Positions 1 to 7,399 of a stretch of DNA of 9,631 nt are shown piece after piece. The DNA comes from Treponema sp. (GTDB lineage Bacteria > Spirochaetota > Spirochaetia > Treponematales > Breznakiellaceae), in the NCBI GenBank assembly GCA_031278025.1, contig JAITLF010000008.1, positions 1 through 9,631 of the forward strand. The letters are read 5' to 3'. Every line of letters begins with the position of its first letter. The first letter of the stretch is position 1. The translations under genes and the position numbers were made by a program. The notes beneath the pieces were generated by a model. It was given only the letters and a program-made list of their open reading frames with translations. It had not been told where the DNA came from and did not search any database.

Positions 1-52
<52 letters not shown>

Positions 53-106
53 GCCGCCAAAAATGCAGCATCCGGGGGCAAGCCGGTTTCCGCGGGGGGT
101 ATTATA

Positions 107-135
107 TTGCCCGCCGGGCGGCAAAACGGTATACT
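107..135 (+). promoter_or_regulatory. Putative sigma70 promoter of the 239-aa gene
   Basis: A -35 box TTGCCC (107-112) and a -10 box TATACT (130-135) are separated by 17 bp, giving 4/6 and 5/6 matches to consensus. The spacer carries the short palindromic motif GCCCGCCGGGC (109-119). The predicted start lies near 142, leaving a leader of about 40 nt that includes a strong AGGAGG ribosome site at 171-176. Confidence 0.5.
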
Positions 136-181
136 TTGGCAGAATCCAACGCGTAACCCAGGGTAAATAAAGGAGGATTGT

Positions 182-901
182 ATGCCCCAAGGACATGATT
201 GGCTCCCCGGCAGGCGGGAATTACAGCTTGCGATGGCCCAAAACTGGCTGAACGTGGTGCAGGGCCGGATGCCCCAGAACCCCTGGAATATCCCTGCCGC
301 GGAACTTGCCGCTTTGCAGGCCCAGGTACACGAAGCGGCGGCGCTCCTTGAGCAGGCCCAGTCAAGCGCCCGTACCGCGGTCGTTACCGCCGCATGTAGG
401 GCGGCGTTCAAGGCCCTGATCGTACGGATGCGCCTGTTCAAGAGCCATTATTTTTTGATTCCCCCCCTTACGGATGAAGACTATATCTCCCTGGAACTGC
501 GCCCCAGGGACACCGCCCATACCCCCATCCCGTCCCCCACGGCGCAGGCGGAGGCGGACATCACCCGCCCCGGGGTTCACCTTCTGAAACTGCACCTGCG
601 CCCCGTTTCCGGCTCCCCCCCGGACCCCCGCCGGGCGGATTACGGGTACCGCATTTATTACGGGGTGCTGCCCCCCGGCGGCGCGGGCATGGAAGCCGCC
701 GCCGGGGCCAAACGGGAATTGTTGAAGGTCCCCGCCGCGGGCAGCGAGCTCCCCCATTCCCGGTTTATCCGCCGCCAAAAGGAGCTGTTTGATTTTCCCG
801 CGGAGGATTCGGGGAAAACGGCCTATTTCTGTGTCAGATACGAAAACGCCAAAGGCGAACCGGGTCCCTGGGGGCCGCTGTTTTCTTCAATCATCCCGTA
901 A
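182..901 (+). CDS. Hypothetical protein, 239 aa, helical N-terminus and Fn3-like C-terminus
   Basis: I do not recognise a characterised function. The ATG is set by a textbook AGGAGG with 5-nt spacing. There is no signal peptide or membrane segment, so the product is probably cytoplasmic. Residues about 15-90 are Ala/Gln/Leu-rich and probably helical, with MAQNWLNVVQGR and AALQAQVHEAAALLEQAQ stretches. Residues about 125-239 look like a beta-sandwich: the closing stretch with YFCVRYENAKGEPGPWGP resembles the end of a fibronectin type III or interleukin-like fold, in which a Tyr/Arg strand is followed by a G-x-x-GPWGP turn. The style suggests a family present in several copies in insect-gut treponemes, but that is an impression and not a search result. 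The gene stands alone. Its stop codon lies inside the first unit of a 21-bp tandem duplication. The real coding frame is supported by codon-level GC bias and the ribosome site. Confidence 0.75.
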   Translation: MPQGHDWLPGRRELQLAMAQNWLNVVQGRMPQNPWNIPAAELAALQAQVHEAAALLEQAQSSARTAVVTAACRAAFKALIVRMRLFKSHYFLIPPLTDEDYISLELRPRDTAHTPIPSPTAQAEADITRPGVHLLKLHLRPVSGSPPDPRRADYGYRIYYGVLPPGGAGMEAAAGAKRELLKVPAAGSELPHSRFIRRQKELFDFPAEDSGKTAYFCVRYENAKGEPGPWGPLFSSIIP

Positions 902-933
902 AGCTATGCCTTCATCCCGTAAAGCTATGCCTT
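892..933 (+). repeat. Perfect 21-bp tandem duplication over a stop codon
   Basis: Two identical 21-bp units, each beginning CATCCCGTAAAG, abut at 892-912 and 913-933. The first contains the TAA stop (899-901) of the 239-aa gene, and the second repeats the same TAA at 920-922. This is most simply a recent slippage or duplication event that left the reading frame unaffected. Confidence 0.95.
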
Positions 934-1220
934 CCGCGCCGCGGTCCCGCGGCTTCCGGCTTTGGGCGCCCGCAAAACCACCGCGCCCGGCCTGAGCGTC
1001 CCGCGCCGCTCACCGGGCGTCCGCCCTAATCCCGCCGCCGCGCTTTTTTGGAACGGCCCCGCCGGAAGGGCATCAACCGGCTGCCGGCAGGCCGTTACGG
1101 GGACGTTACGGGAAGGTATTATATAGAAGAAATCGAACGAAAAAGCGCAGGCCCGTGAAGGGGGCAGGAAAACCGGTGAACCCGCGCCGCGGCGGGTTAC
1201 CGCCCCGCCGGGCGCGGCCC
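934..1220. other. Non-coding stretch between convergent genes
   Basis: About 290 bp with no convincing gene on either strand. Open frames here lack ribosome sites and have shadow-like composition. It holds a strong hairpin (984-1019), a paired GTTACGGG direct repeat near 1093-1111, and a TATTAT box (1117-1122) with no good -35. A GC-rich inverted repeat with arms AACCCGC/GCGGGTT lies near 1178-1199, just beyond the stop of the XRE gene, and might help end that minus-strand transcript. It is not followed by a convincing U-tract. Confidence 0.6.
984..1019 (+). terminator. Strong GC-rich stem-loop downstream of the 239-aa gene
   Basis: Arms CGCCCGG (984-990) and CCGGGCG (1013-1019) pair perfectly. 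Inside them TGAGCG (993-998) pairs with CGCTCA (1007-1012) after a 2-nt bulge, giving 13 pairs and an 8-nt loop. There is no immediate U-tract; a T6 run occurs only about 25 nt further on. It could be an intrinsic terminator of poor quality, an mRNA-end stabiliser, or a protein-binding palindrome. Confidence 0.4.
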
Positions 1221-1604
1221 CTATGCCCGGCGCCGCCCTTCGGCATAGAGCCGCAGGATTTTCCGCGCCAGGTCGTCCATGCTGTCGCCGGTGATTTTTT
1301 GCAGGGCCAGCTTTTTGGCGCGGATCAGGGCGGTTATCTGTTCCTGTATGTCCAGTTCCCCCTCCGGCTCGCCGGGCTGCTGCTTTGCGGGAATAAGCAG
1401 CTGATAGGCTTCCATATTCAGGGCCTTCGCGATATTCAGCAGGGTTTTGTCGCTTACCCAGGTGCGGCACCGCTCAATGTCGATGACGGAAGAAAGGGAG
1501 ATATCCGCGTATTCCGCCAGTTTTGCCTGAGTAATATGCAAGGCCCCCCGTGCGTTTTTGATATTTTGAGACAGTATAGTACGCAAGTCCAAAGATTCGA
1601 TCAC
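1221..1604 (-). CDS. XRE-family helix-turn-helix transcriptional regulator
   Basis: A 127-aa DNA-binding protein. Residues about 9-66 form a Cro/C1-type HTH: LSQNIKNARGALHITQAKLAEYADIS, then the recognition-helix region LSSVIDIERCRTWVSDKTLLNIAKAL. The TQAKLAEYADIS...IE pattern is diagnostic for HTH_3. Residues about 75-127 are a charged helical tail (IQEQITALIRAKKLALQKI...LARKILRLYAEGRRR) that may dimerise. The start is a GTG at 1604-1602 with only a weak GGA ahead of it, so translation may be low. It is transcribed away from the lipoprotein gene at 1735. The 130-bp spacer holds a perfect inverted repeat ending 18 nt from this start codon, the expected place for an autoregulatory operator. 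Target and effector are unknown. There is no toxin or phage gene beside it, so it looks like a local regulator and not an antitoxin or phage repressor. Confidence 0.9.
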   Translation of the reverse strand: MIESLDLRTILSQNIKNARGALHITQAKLAEYADISLSSVIDIERCRTWVSDKTLLNIAKALNMEAYQLLIPAKQQPGEPEGELDIQEQITALIRAKKLALQKITGDSMDDLARKILRLYAEGRRRA

Positions 1605-1621
1605 ATTCCAGAATATAGGGT

Positions 1622-1650
1622 AATATCATAATTCATAAAATTATGATATT
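1622..1650. promoter_or_regulatory. Perfect 12-bp inverted repeat, probable XRE operator
   Basis: Arms AATATCATAATT (1622-1633) and AATTATGATATT (1639-1650) are exact reverse complements around a 5-nt spacer CATAA. A related half-site, TTATCATAA (1675-1683), overlaps the -10 box of the rightward promoter. Dyads of this size between divergent genes are the usual binding sites of dimeric XRE repressors. The right arm shares its last two bases with the -35 box TTGACA, so binding should interfere with the lipoprotein promoter. It also sits within the leader or promoter of the XRE gene. Binding itself is inference. Confidence 0.7.
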
Positions 1651-1678
1651 GACACTGTTCGGCGCCTTGTGGTATTAT
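1649..1678 (+). promoter_or_regulatory. Near-consensus sigma70 promoter of the 251-aa lipoprotein gene
   Basis: A perfect TTGACA (1649-1654) is followed after 18 bp by TATTAT (1673-1678), a 5/6 match. This is the best promoter in the window. Both boxes touch the TATCATAA-type repeats described for the operator, which fits a strong promoter held in check by the XRE protein. The predicted start near 1685 leaves a leader of about 50 nt. Confidence 0.7.
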
Positions 1679-1734
1679 CATAAGGGATTAGCCGTTAGGT
1701 TAACCTTATTTCTTCCACAACAGGAGATGGAGTA

Positions 1735-2490
1735 ATGAAAAAAAGCTTGTTTTTAGTGGGAATCATCGGCATGTTGATGATATGCGCATTGGTATTTACC
1801 GGATGCGGGGACGGCGCCGGCGGCGGCGACAACGCCGGGGACGGCGACGGCGGCGGCGTCAGCAGCAATCCTCTGCTGGGGACATGGGCAAATGATCTGA
1901 ATGTGGCAGCTATCAATACCGTACTCGTATTTACCGAGACTGCCTCCACCGTCGCCGAAAACGCCAAACTTGCCTATTATGCTGCAAACTTAACACGCGG
2001 CAGCCATAGCACGTCAGGAAATGACTTCATTATTACTTTCGTTGCAGCAGGAGCAGGAGCAGCTGCCGAATCATATAGAGTGGATGTCAGCGGGGCGGCA
2101 TCCGGTACCATTGTTTTAGCCGACTATATTCCCGCTGCCGGCGCTGCCCCGGCGGCAAATGTAACTTTTAAGCGGGCGGCGGGTACGAGCGGCAGCGGCA
2201 CACGCGGTATTTGGATAAGCGACTTAGCAAGCAATCATGCCCGGTACACGATCCTTCTCATCGGGGATAATGTTACCAGGCCAGTCTTGTGGGCCCGCGG
2301 GGCTGATGCGGCGGCCCCAAACTACCGCCTCTCGGTGGATGCGGGCTTAACGTATATATCATGGAACAGCGGCGCTATTGTCCAATACACTAAAAATGTG
2401 GTTGGCAATAACGTTAGCCTAAGCATTCCCCCACCGGGCGGCGGCGCCGCGGTAAACCTCCTGCCCCTGTCTGCCGCTCCCACGTTCTGA
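1735..2490 (+). CDS. Putative lipoprotein, 251 aa, two beta-rich modules
   Basis: Residues 1-23 are a lipoprotein signal peptide (MKKS, a hydrophobic core, then FTG-C24), so the mature protein should be acylated at C24 and membrane-anchored. A flexible Gly/Asp linker (25-41) follows. Two beta-rich modules then appear: residues about 47-150 begin LLGTWANDLN and contain FIITF, SYRVDVSG and NVTFKRA strands; residues about 158-250 begin RGIWISDLASN and contain YTILLIGDN, YRLSVDAGLTYISW and NNVSLSIP. Both open with a G-x-W motif, which recalls lipocalin-like or treponemal repeat lipoproteins, but I cannot assign a family. AGGAG at 1722-1726 sets the start. The gene is alone in its unit, with its own strong promoter and terminator, and is probably controlled by the divergent XRE regulator. 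Its base composition is less GC-rich than its neighbours, which could hint at a different history. The role is unknown. Confidence 0.85.
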   Translation: MKKSLFLVGIIGMLMICALVFTGCGDGAGGGDNAGDGDGGGVSSNPLLGTWANDLNVAAINTVLVFTETASTVAENAKLAYYAANLTRGSHSTSGNDFIITFVAAGAGAAAESYRVDVSGAASGTIVLADYIPAAGAAPAANVTFKRAAGTSGSGTRGIWISDLASNHARYTILLIGDNVTRPVLWARGADAAAPNYRLSVDAGLTYISWNSGAIVQYTKNVVGNNVSLSIPPPGGGAAVNLLPLSAAPTF

Positions 2491-2522
2491 TTTCCCCGCG
2501 TTTGTAAGGTCCTCATTTTTTT

Positions 2523-2566
2523 GGCCCCGCCGGGTTTTCCGTCAACCCCGGCGGGGCCTTCTTTTT
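2523..2566 (+). terminator. Intrinsic terminator of the 251-aa lipoprotein gene
   Basis: A perfect 12-bp GC stem, GGCCCCGCCGGG (2523-2534) with CCCGGCGGGGCC (2547-2558), a 12-nt loop and then TTCTTTTT. It lies 33 bp after the TGA stop. On the minus strand the stem is followed by A residues, so it should act only on rightward transcripts and not on the convergent operon ending at 2689. Confidence 0.9.
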
Positions 2567-2688
2567 CCGCCCGGCATTGCGCACATACCAATCCCCCCAT
2601 CCCCACAGGCCCCCTCCGGGGCTGGCCGGGAATACCGGGCGCTGAACGCCGGGCGCGGGTTGCGGCACCCCCGCCTGATGCCGGTTCC

Positions 2689-4359
2689 TTACCGGATATT
2701 GAAGTAGAATTTTTCCAGGTAGGCGATGCGCCCGCGGGCGTCGTTGTACCGGGGGCTTTGGGGGTAGCCCCGTACCAAACGGCGGTAGTAATCCAGGGCC
2801 AGGCGTATGTTGCGGCTGGGGCCGGCGGCTTCCAGGAACTGGCCGTAAAGCCACCATGCTTCATCGCTGCCCAGGGGATACCGCTCCCGAAACTGGTCCA
2901 GAATCCCCAGCGCCGGCTGTGTTTGCCCCCCTTCAAAGGCCTCCCGCGCCTTGCGGAAGTAATCCTCCGGCTGCATGTCCTCTGCTGACGGCGAACCGCC
3001 ATCCTCAGCGGGAACGGCCAGGGCCGCCGGCCCCGCGTCCGGCAAGGCCGCGGGCAAGGCCGCCGGCAAGGCCGCAGGCCCCGCGTCCGGAGCGGCGGTA
3101 TCCGCCGCGGCGGAAGCCTCCGCTGCCGGGCCGTCCCCCCCGCGGGCCGTGATACCGGCGGCGGCGGCAGGCGCTTCGCCGGGAAGCAGAGCGGGCGCAC
3201 CGATTACCCGGACGGGCTCCCTGGAAGGCGCGAAGGGTTCCCGCACGGGCGTTTCGTCGACCACCACCTGAACATAATCGTTCACCGCATAATCCCTGAT
3301 ATAATCCTGCCGGTAAAATCTAAGCCCGAAAGTCCCCGGCTCCTCCGCCCGAAAGATGAAGGTCTGCCCCTCGGACTCGGAACGCCGGGAATTGTAGGCG
3401 ACCCCTGTGCGGGAACGGAGTTCCCCCAGGTACACCCAGCCGGCCCCCTGAAAGGGAATCTCTATCGTCTGGCCCACCGCGGCCCGGACAGTCCGGGAAT
3501 ACTCAACCTCCGCCGCTGAAGGGGCAGGCGCCGGAGGAGCGGGCGGCTGCCGGACAGGAAGATTGGAGACCGGGGCCGCAGGCACGGGGAGCGGTTCCCG
3601 CCGTATGCCGGATGACGGCTCCGCCCCACGGGGCCGCGCGGCTGATTCCGGCTGGGGAACCGGACGCGGCGGCGCGGCGGGAGGGGTTTGGACCGGGGGA
3701 TTCACCGGCGCGGCGGGACGGGCCTGGGCCGTTTCAGCCGCAGGCGCGGACGCCGGCGGCGGGGAAGGGGGCTGGGCCGGGGGATTCACCGGCGCGGCGG
3801 GACGGGCCTGGGCCGCTTCAGCCGCAGGCGCGGACGCCGGCGGCGGGGAAGGGGGCTGGGCCGGGGGACTCACCGGCTCAGGCGGGGGGTCCAATACCAC
3901 CGCTTCGGAATCCGGGGGACGGGGCGCGGGAACCGGCGCCGCCACCGTTTCGGGCGCTTCCTCCGGGTCCGGAAAAACCGGCTCAGGGAGGGCTTCATCC
4001 GGCGCCGCCAGAGAAAGTCCCGCCGGAACCGGCAGGGGCAACATGATTTCGGGCGTTTCTTCTGCCGCAGGAAGGTCTTTCATTGAAGCGGCATCTGAAT
4101 CCGCGGATAAAGCGCTGGATAAAGCCGCGGCTTCCGCTTCCGCCCCGGAAAGCCCCTCCCGCTCCGCCGGCGCTTCATCGATCCAGTTCACCGACGGAAC
4201 CTCTTCTTCCCCGGCGTCCCGCGGCGTTACCAACGGCTCCCGCGGCGTTTCCAACGGCGCCGCCGCCGGGCCGCCCGGTTCCGTCCCCGGCTCAATGGCA
4301 GGAACCGTCTTGCAGGAGAAAAAGAGAAGGCAAAGCACCCATAGACCCAGGCGCTTCAT
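2689..4359 (-). CDS. Pro/Ala-rich lipoprotein with beta domain and C-terminal TPR-like domain
   Basis: A 556-aa predicted outer-membrane or periplasmic lipoprotein. Residues 1-15 are a short signal peptide (MKRLGLWVLCLLFFS) with C16 as the acylation site. Residues about 20-283 are disordered and rich in Pro, Ala and Glu, with a 28-residue unit repeated twice at 165-192 and 193-220. Residues about 284-370 form a folded beta domain (YSRTVRAAVGQTIEIPFQGAGWVYLGEL ... FGLRFYRQDY ... DYVQVVVDE). A second Ala/Pro linker (388-463) includes short LPAA repeats. Residues about 464-556 are helical and TPR-like (DYFRKAREAFEGGQTQPALGILDQFRERYPLG ... ALDYYRRLVRGYPQSP), the style of BamD/YbgF-type envelope proteins. 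The ATG overlaps the stop of the upstream membrane-protein gene by 4 bp (ATGA), so the two are translationally coupled and probably work together. The long linkers could let the folded parts span the periplasm. No enzymatic motif is seen and the exact role is unknown. Confidence 0.85.
   Translation of the reverse strand: MKRLGLWVLCLLFFSCKTVPAIEPGTEPGGPAAAPLETPREPLVTPRDAGEEEVPSVNWIDEAPAEREGLSGAEAEAAALSSALSADSDAASMKDLPAAEETPEIMLPLPVPAGLSLAAPDEALPEPVFPDPEEAPETVAAPVPAPRPPDSEAVVLDPPPEPVSPPAQPPSPPPASAPAAEAAQARPAAPVNPPAQPPSPPPASAPAAETAQARPAAPVNPPVQTPPAAPPRPVPQPESAARPRGAEPSSGIRREPLPVPAAPVSNLPVRQPPAPPAPAPSAAEVEYSRTVRAAVGQTIEIPFQGAGWVYLGELRSRTGVAYNSRRSESEGQTFIFRAEEPGTFGLRFYRQDYIRDYAVNDYVQVVVDETPVREPFAPSREPVRVIGAPALLPGEAPAAAAGITARGGDGPAAEASAAADTAAPDAGPAALPAALPAALPDAGPAALAVPAEDGGSPSAEDMQPEDYFRKAREAFEGGQTQPALGILDQFRERYPLGSDEAWWLYGQFLEAAGPSRNIRLALDYYRRLVRGYPQSPRYNDARGRIAYLEKFYFNIR
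3695..3880 (-). repeat. 84-bp in-frame tandem repeat in the Pro-rich linker
   Basis: Two almost identical 84-bp units (3695-3778 and 3779-3862) are followed by a partial third (from 3863). Each encodes a 28-residue Pro/Ala segment, so changes in copy number keep the frame and alter only linker length. The two full units differ by an Ala/Thr codon. Near identity at the DNA level points to recent duplication and possible length variation between strains. Confidence 0.9.
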
Positions 4360-4781
4360 GGCGCCCGCTCCATCAAATCATCGATCACCGTACTCATCAG
4401 CTCCGTATAGTCGAAGGTTCCGTCCACCAAAGGGTCCCTCCAGAAGGGCCGGGCGTCTTCCGCGGTCCAGGATTCCCGCCGTTCCCGTTCCGGAAGCGTT
4501 TCGGGAAGAAAATCCGGCTCGTCAGGTAAAAAGAAGTCTTCAGGCGGGATAGGCCGGGGACTGAACGCCGCGCTCGGCTCCGGCGCGCGCTCCGCCTCGG
4601 CATTCCTCCGGGTAGTCAACACAATCACCGCCGCGCAGAGGCTGAGGAGGGCTATGCAGGCGCAGTATACCAGGGCAGTCTTGTGCCGCGTCCGGGGAAG
4701 CTCCTTTGTTTTCCCTGCCGCCTTTCCCGCCGCCTGGAGACCCGTTTTGGCCGCTTGCCGGATCGAATTCCACCATCCCAT
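4356..4781 (-). CDS. Single-pass inner-membrane protein, operon partner of the TPR lipoprotein
   Basis: A 141-aa protein beginning MGWWNSIRQAAKTG. Residues 1-34 are basic and probably cytoplasmic (several Lys/Arg), residues about 35-57 are one transmembrane helix (TALVYCACIALLSLCAAVIVLTT), and residues 58-141 are an acidic, Pro-rich periplasmic tail (PIPPEDFFLPDEPDFLPETLPE, then FWRDPLVDGTFDYTELMSTVIDDLMERAP). The positive-inside rule supports an N-in, C-out topology. Its TGA overlaps the ATG of the following lipoprotein gene. The start is uncertain: a TTG at 4823 would add 14 residues, and neither start has a good ribosome site; I prefer the ATG. The 21-bp repeat array begins about 100 bp upstream. 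I do not recognise a family. The pairing suggests an envelope complex linking inner membrane and outer-membrane lipoprotein, which is inference. Confidence 0.75.
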   Translation of the reverse strand: MGWWNSIRQAAKTGLQAAGKAAGKTKELPRTRHKTALVYCACIALLSLCAAVIVLTTRRNAEAERAPEPSAAFSPRPIPPEDFFLPDEPDFLPETLPERERRESWTAEDARPFWRDPLVDGTFDYTELMSTVIDDLMERAP

Positions 4782-4883
4782 GGTTATAGTGTGGCTTTTT
4801 TTGGGGATTATGGCAATGGACAATTCCGGGGCGGGCGCATATATCGTTCCCCCCGGAGCCGCCGCCCGTAGCAGCCCCGGTCC

Positions 4884-5197
4884 GGAACGTTTCCAGCCGG
4901 CTGTACGATGTTTCCAGCCGGTTATAAAACTTTTTTAACCGGTTAAAAAACTTTTACAGGTGGCGGTAAAACTTTTACAGGTGGCGCTAAAACTTTTCCA
5001 ACCGGTTATAACGGTTTTCCAACCGGCTGCAGGGCCTTACAGGGGGCGGTAAACCTGTTATAACCGGTTATAAAACTTTTTTAACCGGTTAAAAAACTTT
5101 TACAGGCGGCGGTAAAACTTTTACAGCCGGTTATAAAACTTTTTCAACCGGTTATAAAACTTTTACAGGCGGCTGTACGGCTTTTCCAGCCGGCTGG
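4884..5197. repeat. Array of 15 degenerate 21-bp repeats
   Basis: The unit is roughly AAAACTTTTnCA followed by a (G/A)CCGGTTAT-type half. Aligning the CCGG-like core gives starts at 4897, 4918, 4939, 4960, 4981, 5002, 5023, 5043, 5064, 5085, 5106, 5127, 5148, 5169 and 5190: thirteen of fourteen intervals are exactly 21 bp and one is 20. Units alternate between palindromic AACCGGTT cores and GG(T/C)GGCGG-type cores. It occupies the spacer between the groEL terminator and the membrane-protein/lipoprotein operon. It is not a CRISPR array because there are no unique spacers. Its role is unknown; 21 bp is two helical turns, so the A/T tracts lie on one face of the DNA. Confidence 0.9.
4918..5126. 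repeat. 63-bp higher-order direct repeat within the 21-bp array
   Basis: Positions 4918-4980 and 5064-5126 match over 63 bp with a single T/C difference (4961 versus 5107), 146 bp apart. Each copy contains a perfect 20-bp palindrome T6-AACCGGTT-A6 (4931-4950 and 5077-5096). The array therefore grew partly by duplication of three-unit blocks and not only one unit at a time. Confidence 0.9.
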
Positions 5198-5301
5198 AAA
5201 ACGGTTACCGCTCCCGGAAATTGTTAACGGGCCCGCCCTGGATAATTCCGTTTTTTCCCGCGCCGCGTTTTTGCCGGCGCCTGCCGGTACGCCGGTACAA
5301 A

Positions 5302-5326
5302 TAAAAAAACCGCCCTTGCGGGCGGT
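5302..5326 (-). terminator. Intrinsic terminator of groEL
   Basis: Read on the minus strand this is ACCGCCC, the tetraloop GCAA, GGGCGGT, then seven U residues. The 7-bp GC-rich stem with a stable GNRA loop is a strong factor-independent terminator. It lies about 70 bp after the groEL stop. Confidence 0.92.
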
Positions 5327-5333
5327 CCCTGCA

Positions 5334-5384
5334 GGCTGTCTGCACGACAGCCGCAAACCGGCGCGGTTTATGCCGCGACCGGTT
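5334..5384 (-). other. Two extra stem-loops in the groEL 3' untranslated region
   Basis: Between the groEL stop and the terminator lie GGCTGTC/GACAGCC (5334-5340 with 5346-5352, 5-nt loop) and AACCGG...CCGGTT (5356-5361 with 5379-5384) enclosing GCGG/CCGC with a 6-nt loop. Together with the terminator they make three consecutive hairpins. They may protect the message from 3' exonucleases; no coding frame is evident. Confidence 0.65.
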
Positions 5385-5392
5385 CGGTTTTG

Positions 5393-7156
<1,764 letters not shown>

Positions 7157-7160
7157 CTAT

Positions 7161-7190
7161 AAAATACTCAGAGGAATTAAAAAAAGTCAA
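7161..7190 (-). promoter_or_regulatory. Putative sigma70-type promoter of groEL
   Basis: On the minus strand TTGACT (7190-7185, 5/6) is followed after 18 bp by TATTTT (7166-7161, 4/6), in an A/T-rich context with a run of T after the -35. The predicted start near 7154 coincides with the edge of the GTTCCCT inverted repeat. The 5' leader is about 120 nt long. Confidence 0.55.
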
Positions 7191-7251
7191 TAAAAAAATT
7201 GTTCAGATGTAAGTATTCGGTCATAGCGTGATTCGAGAACTTTTCTTGTTC

Positions 7252-7294
7252 CCGGCGCGTTAACAAAGGGCGGCAGTCCTTGTTAACGCGCCGG
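7252..7294. repeat. 43-bp perfect inverted repeat in the groEL/oxidoreductase divergent spacer
   Basis: Arms CCGGCGCGTTAACAA (7252-7266) and TTGTTAACGCGCCGG (7280-7294) are exact 15-bp reverse complements with a 13-nt spacer. There is no U-tract on either side and no gene transcribed into it from either direction, so an intrinsic terminator is unlikely. It is better explained as a protein-binding palindrome or a dispersed REP-like element. Confidence 0.8.
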
Positions 7295-7399
7295 AAAAAT
7301 CGAATGTAACCATCGGTTTTTTCATACATACCCTAAGAGTATTGCTTTTTTTAGCGATGTAGTATCTGCTTATGAATCCCCTGGTTTTCATTGGTGCGT

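Noticed and set aside
1117..1122. TATTAT promoter box in the 902-1220 gap
   Set aside because: No acceptable -35 box and no downstream plus-strand gene before the convergent XRE gene.
1221..1604. Antitoxin or phage repressor identity for the XRE protein
   Set aside because: No toxin-like, integrase or phage gene lies beside it; the only partner in view is the divergent lipoprotein gene.
2322..3200. Minus-strand 292-aa open frame overlapping the lipoprotein and TPR gene ends
   Set aside because: It crosses two real genes and a terminator, is Arg/Pro-rich as expected from GC-rich shadow frames, and has no ribosome site.
3563..4552. Plus-strand Gly/Ala-rich open frames opposite the 556-aa lipoprotein
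   Set aside because: Composition is the mirror of the Pro/Ala-rich sense coding; the sense frame has a signal peptide, lipobox and TPR-like domain.
4884..5197. CRISPR array
   Set aside because: The 21-bp units abut with no unique spacers, and no cas genes are in the window.
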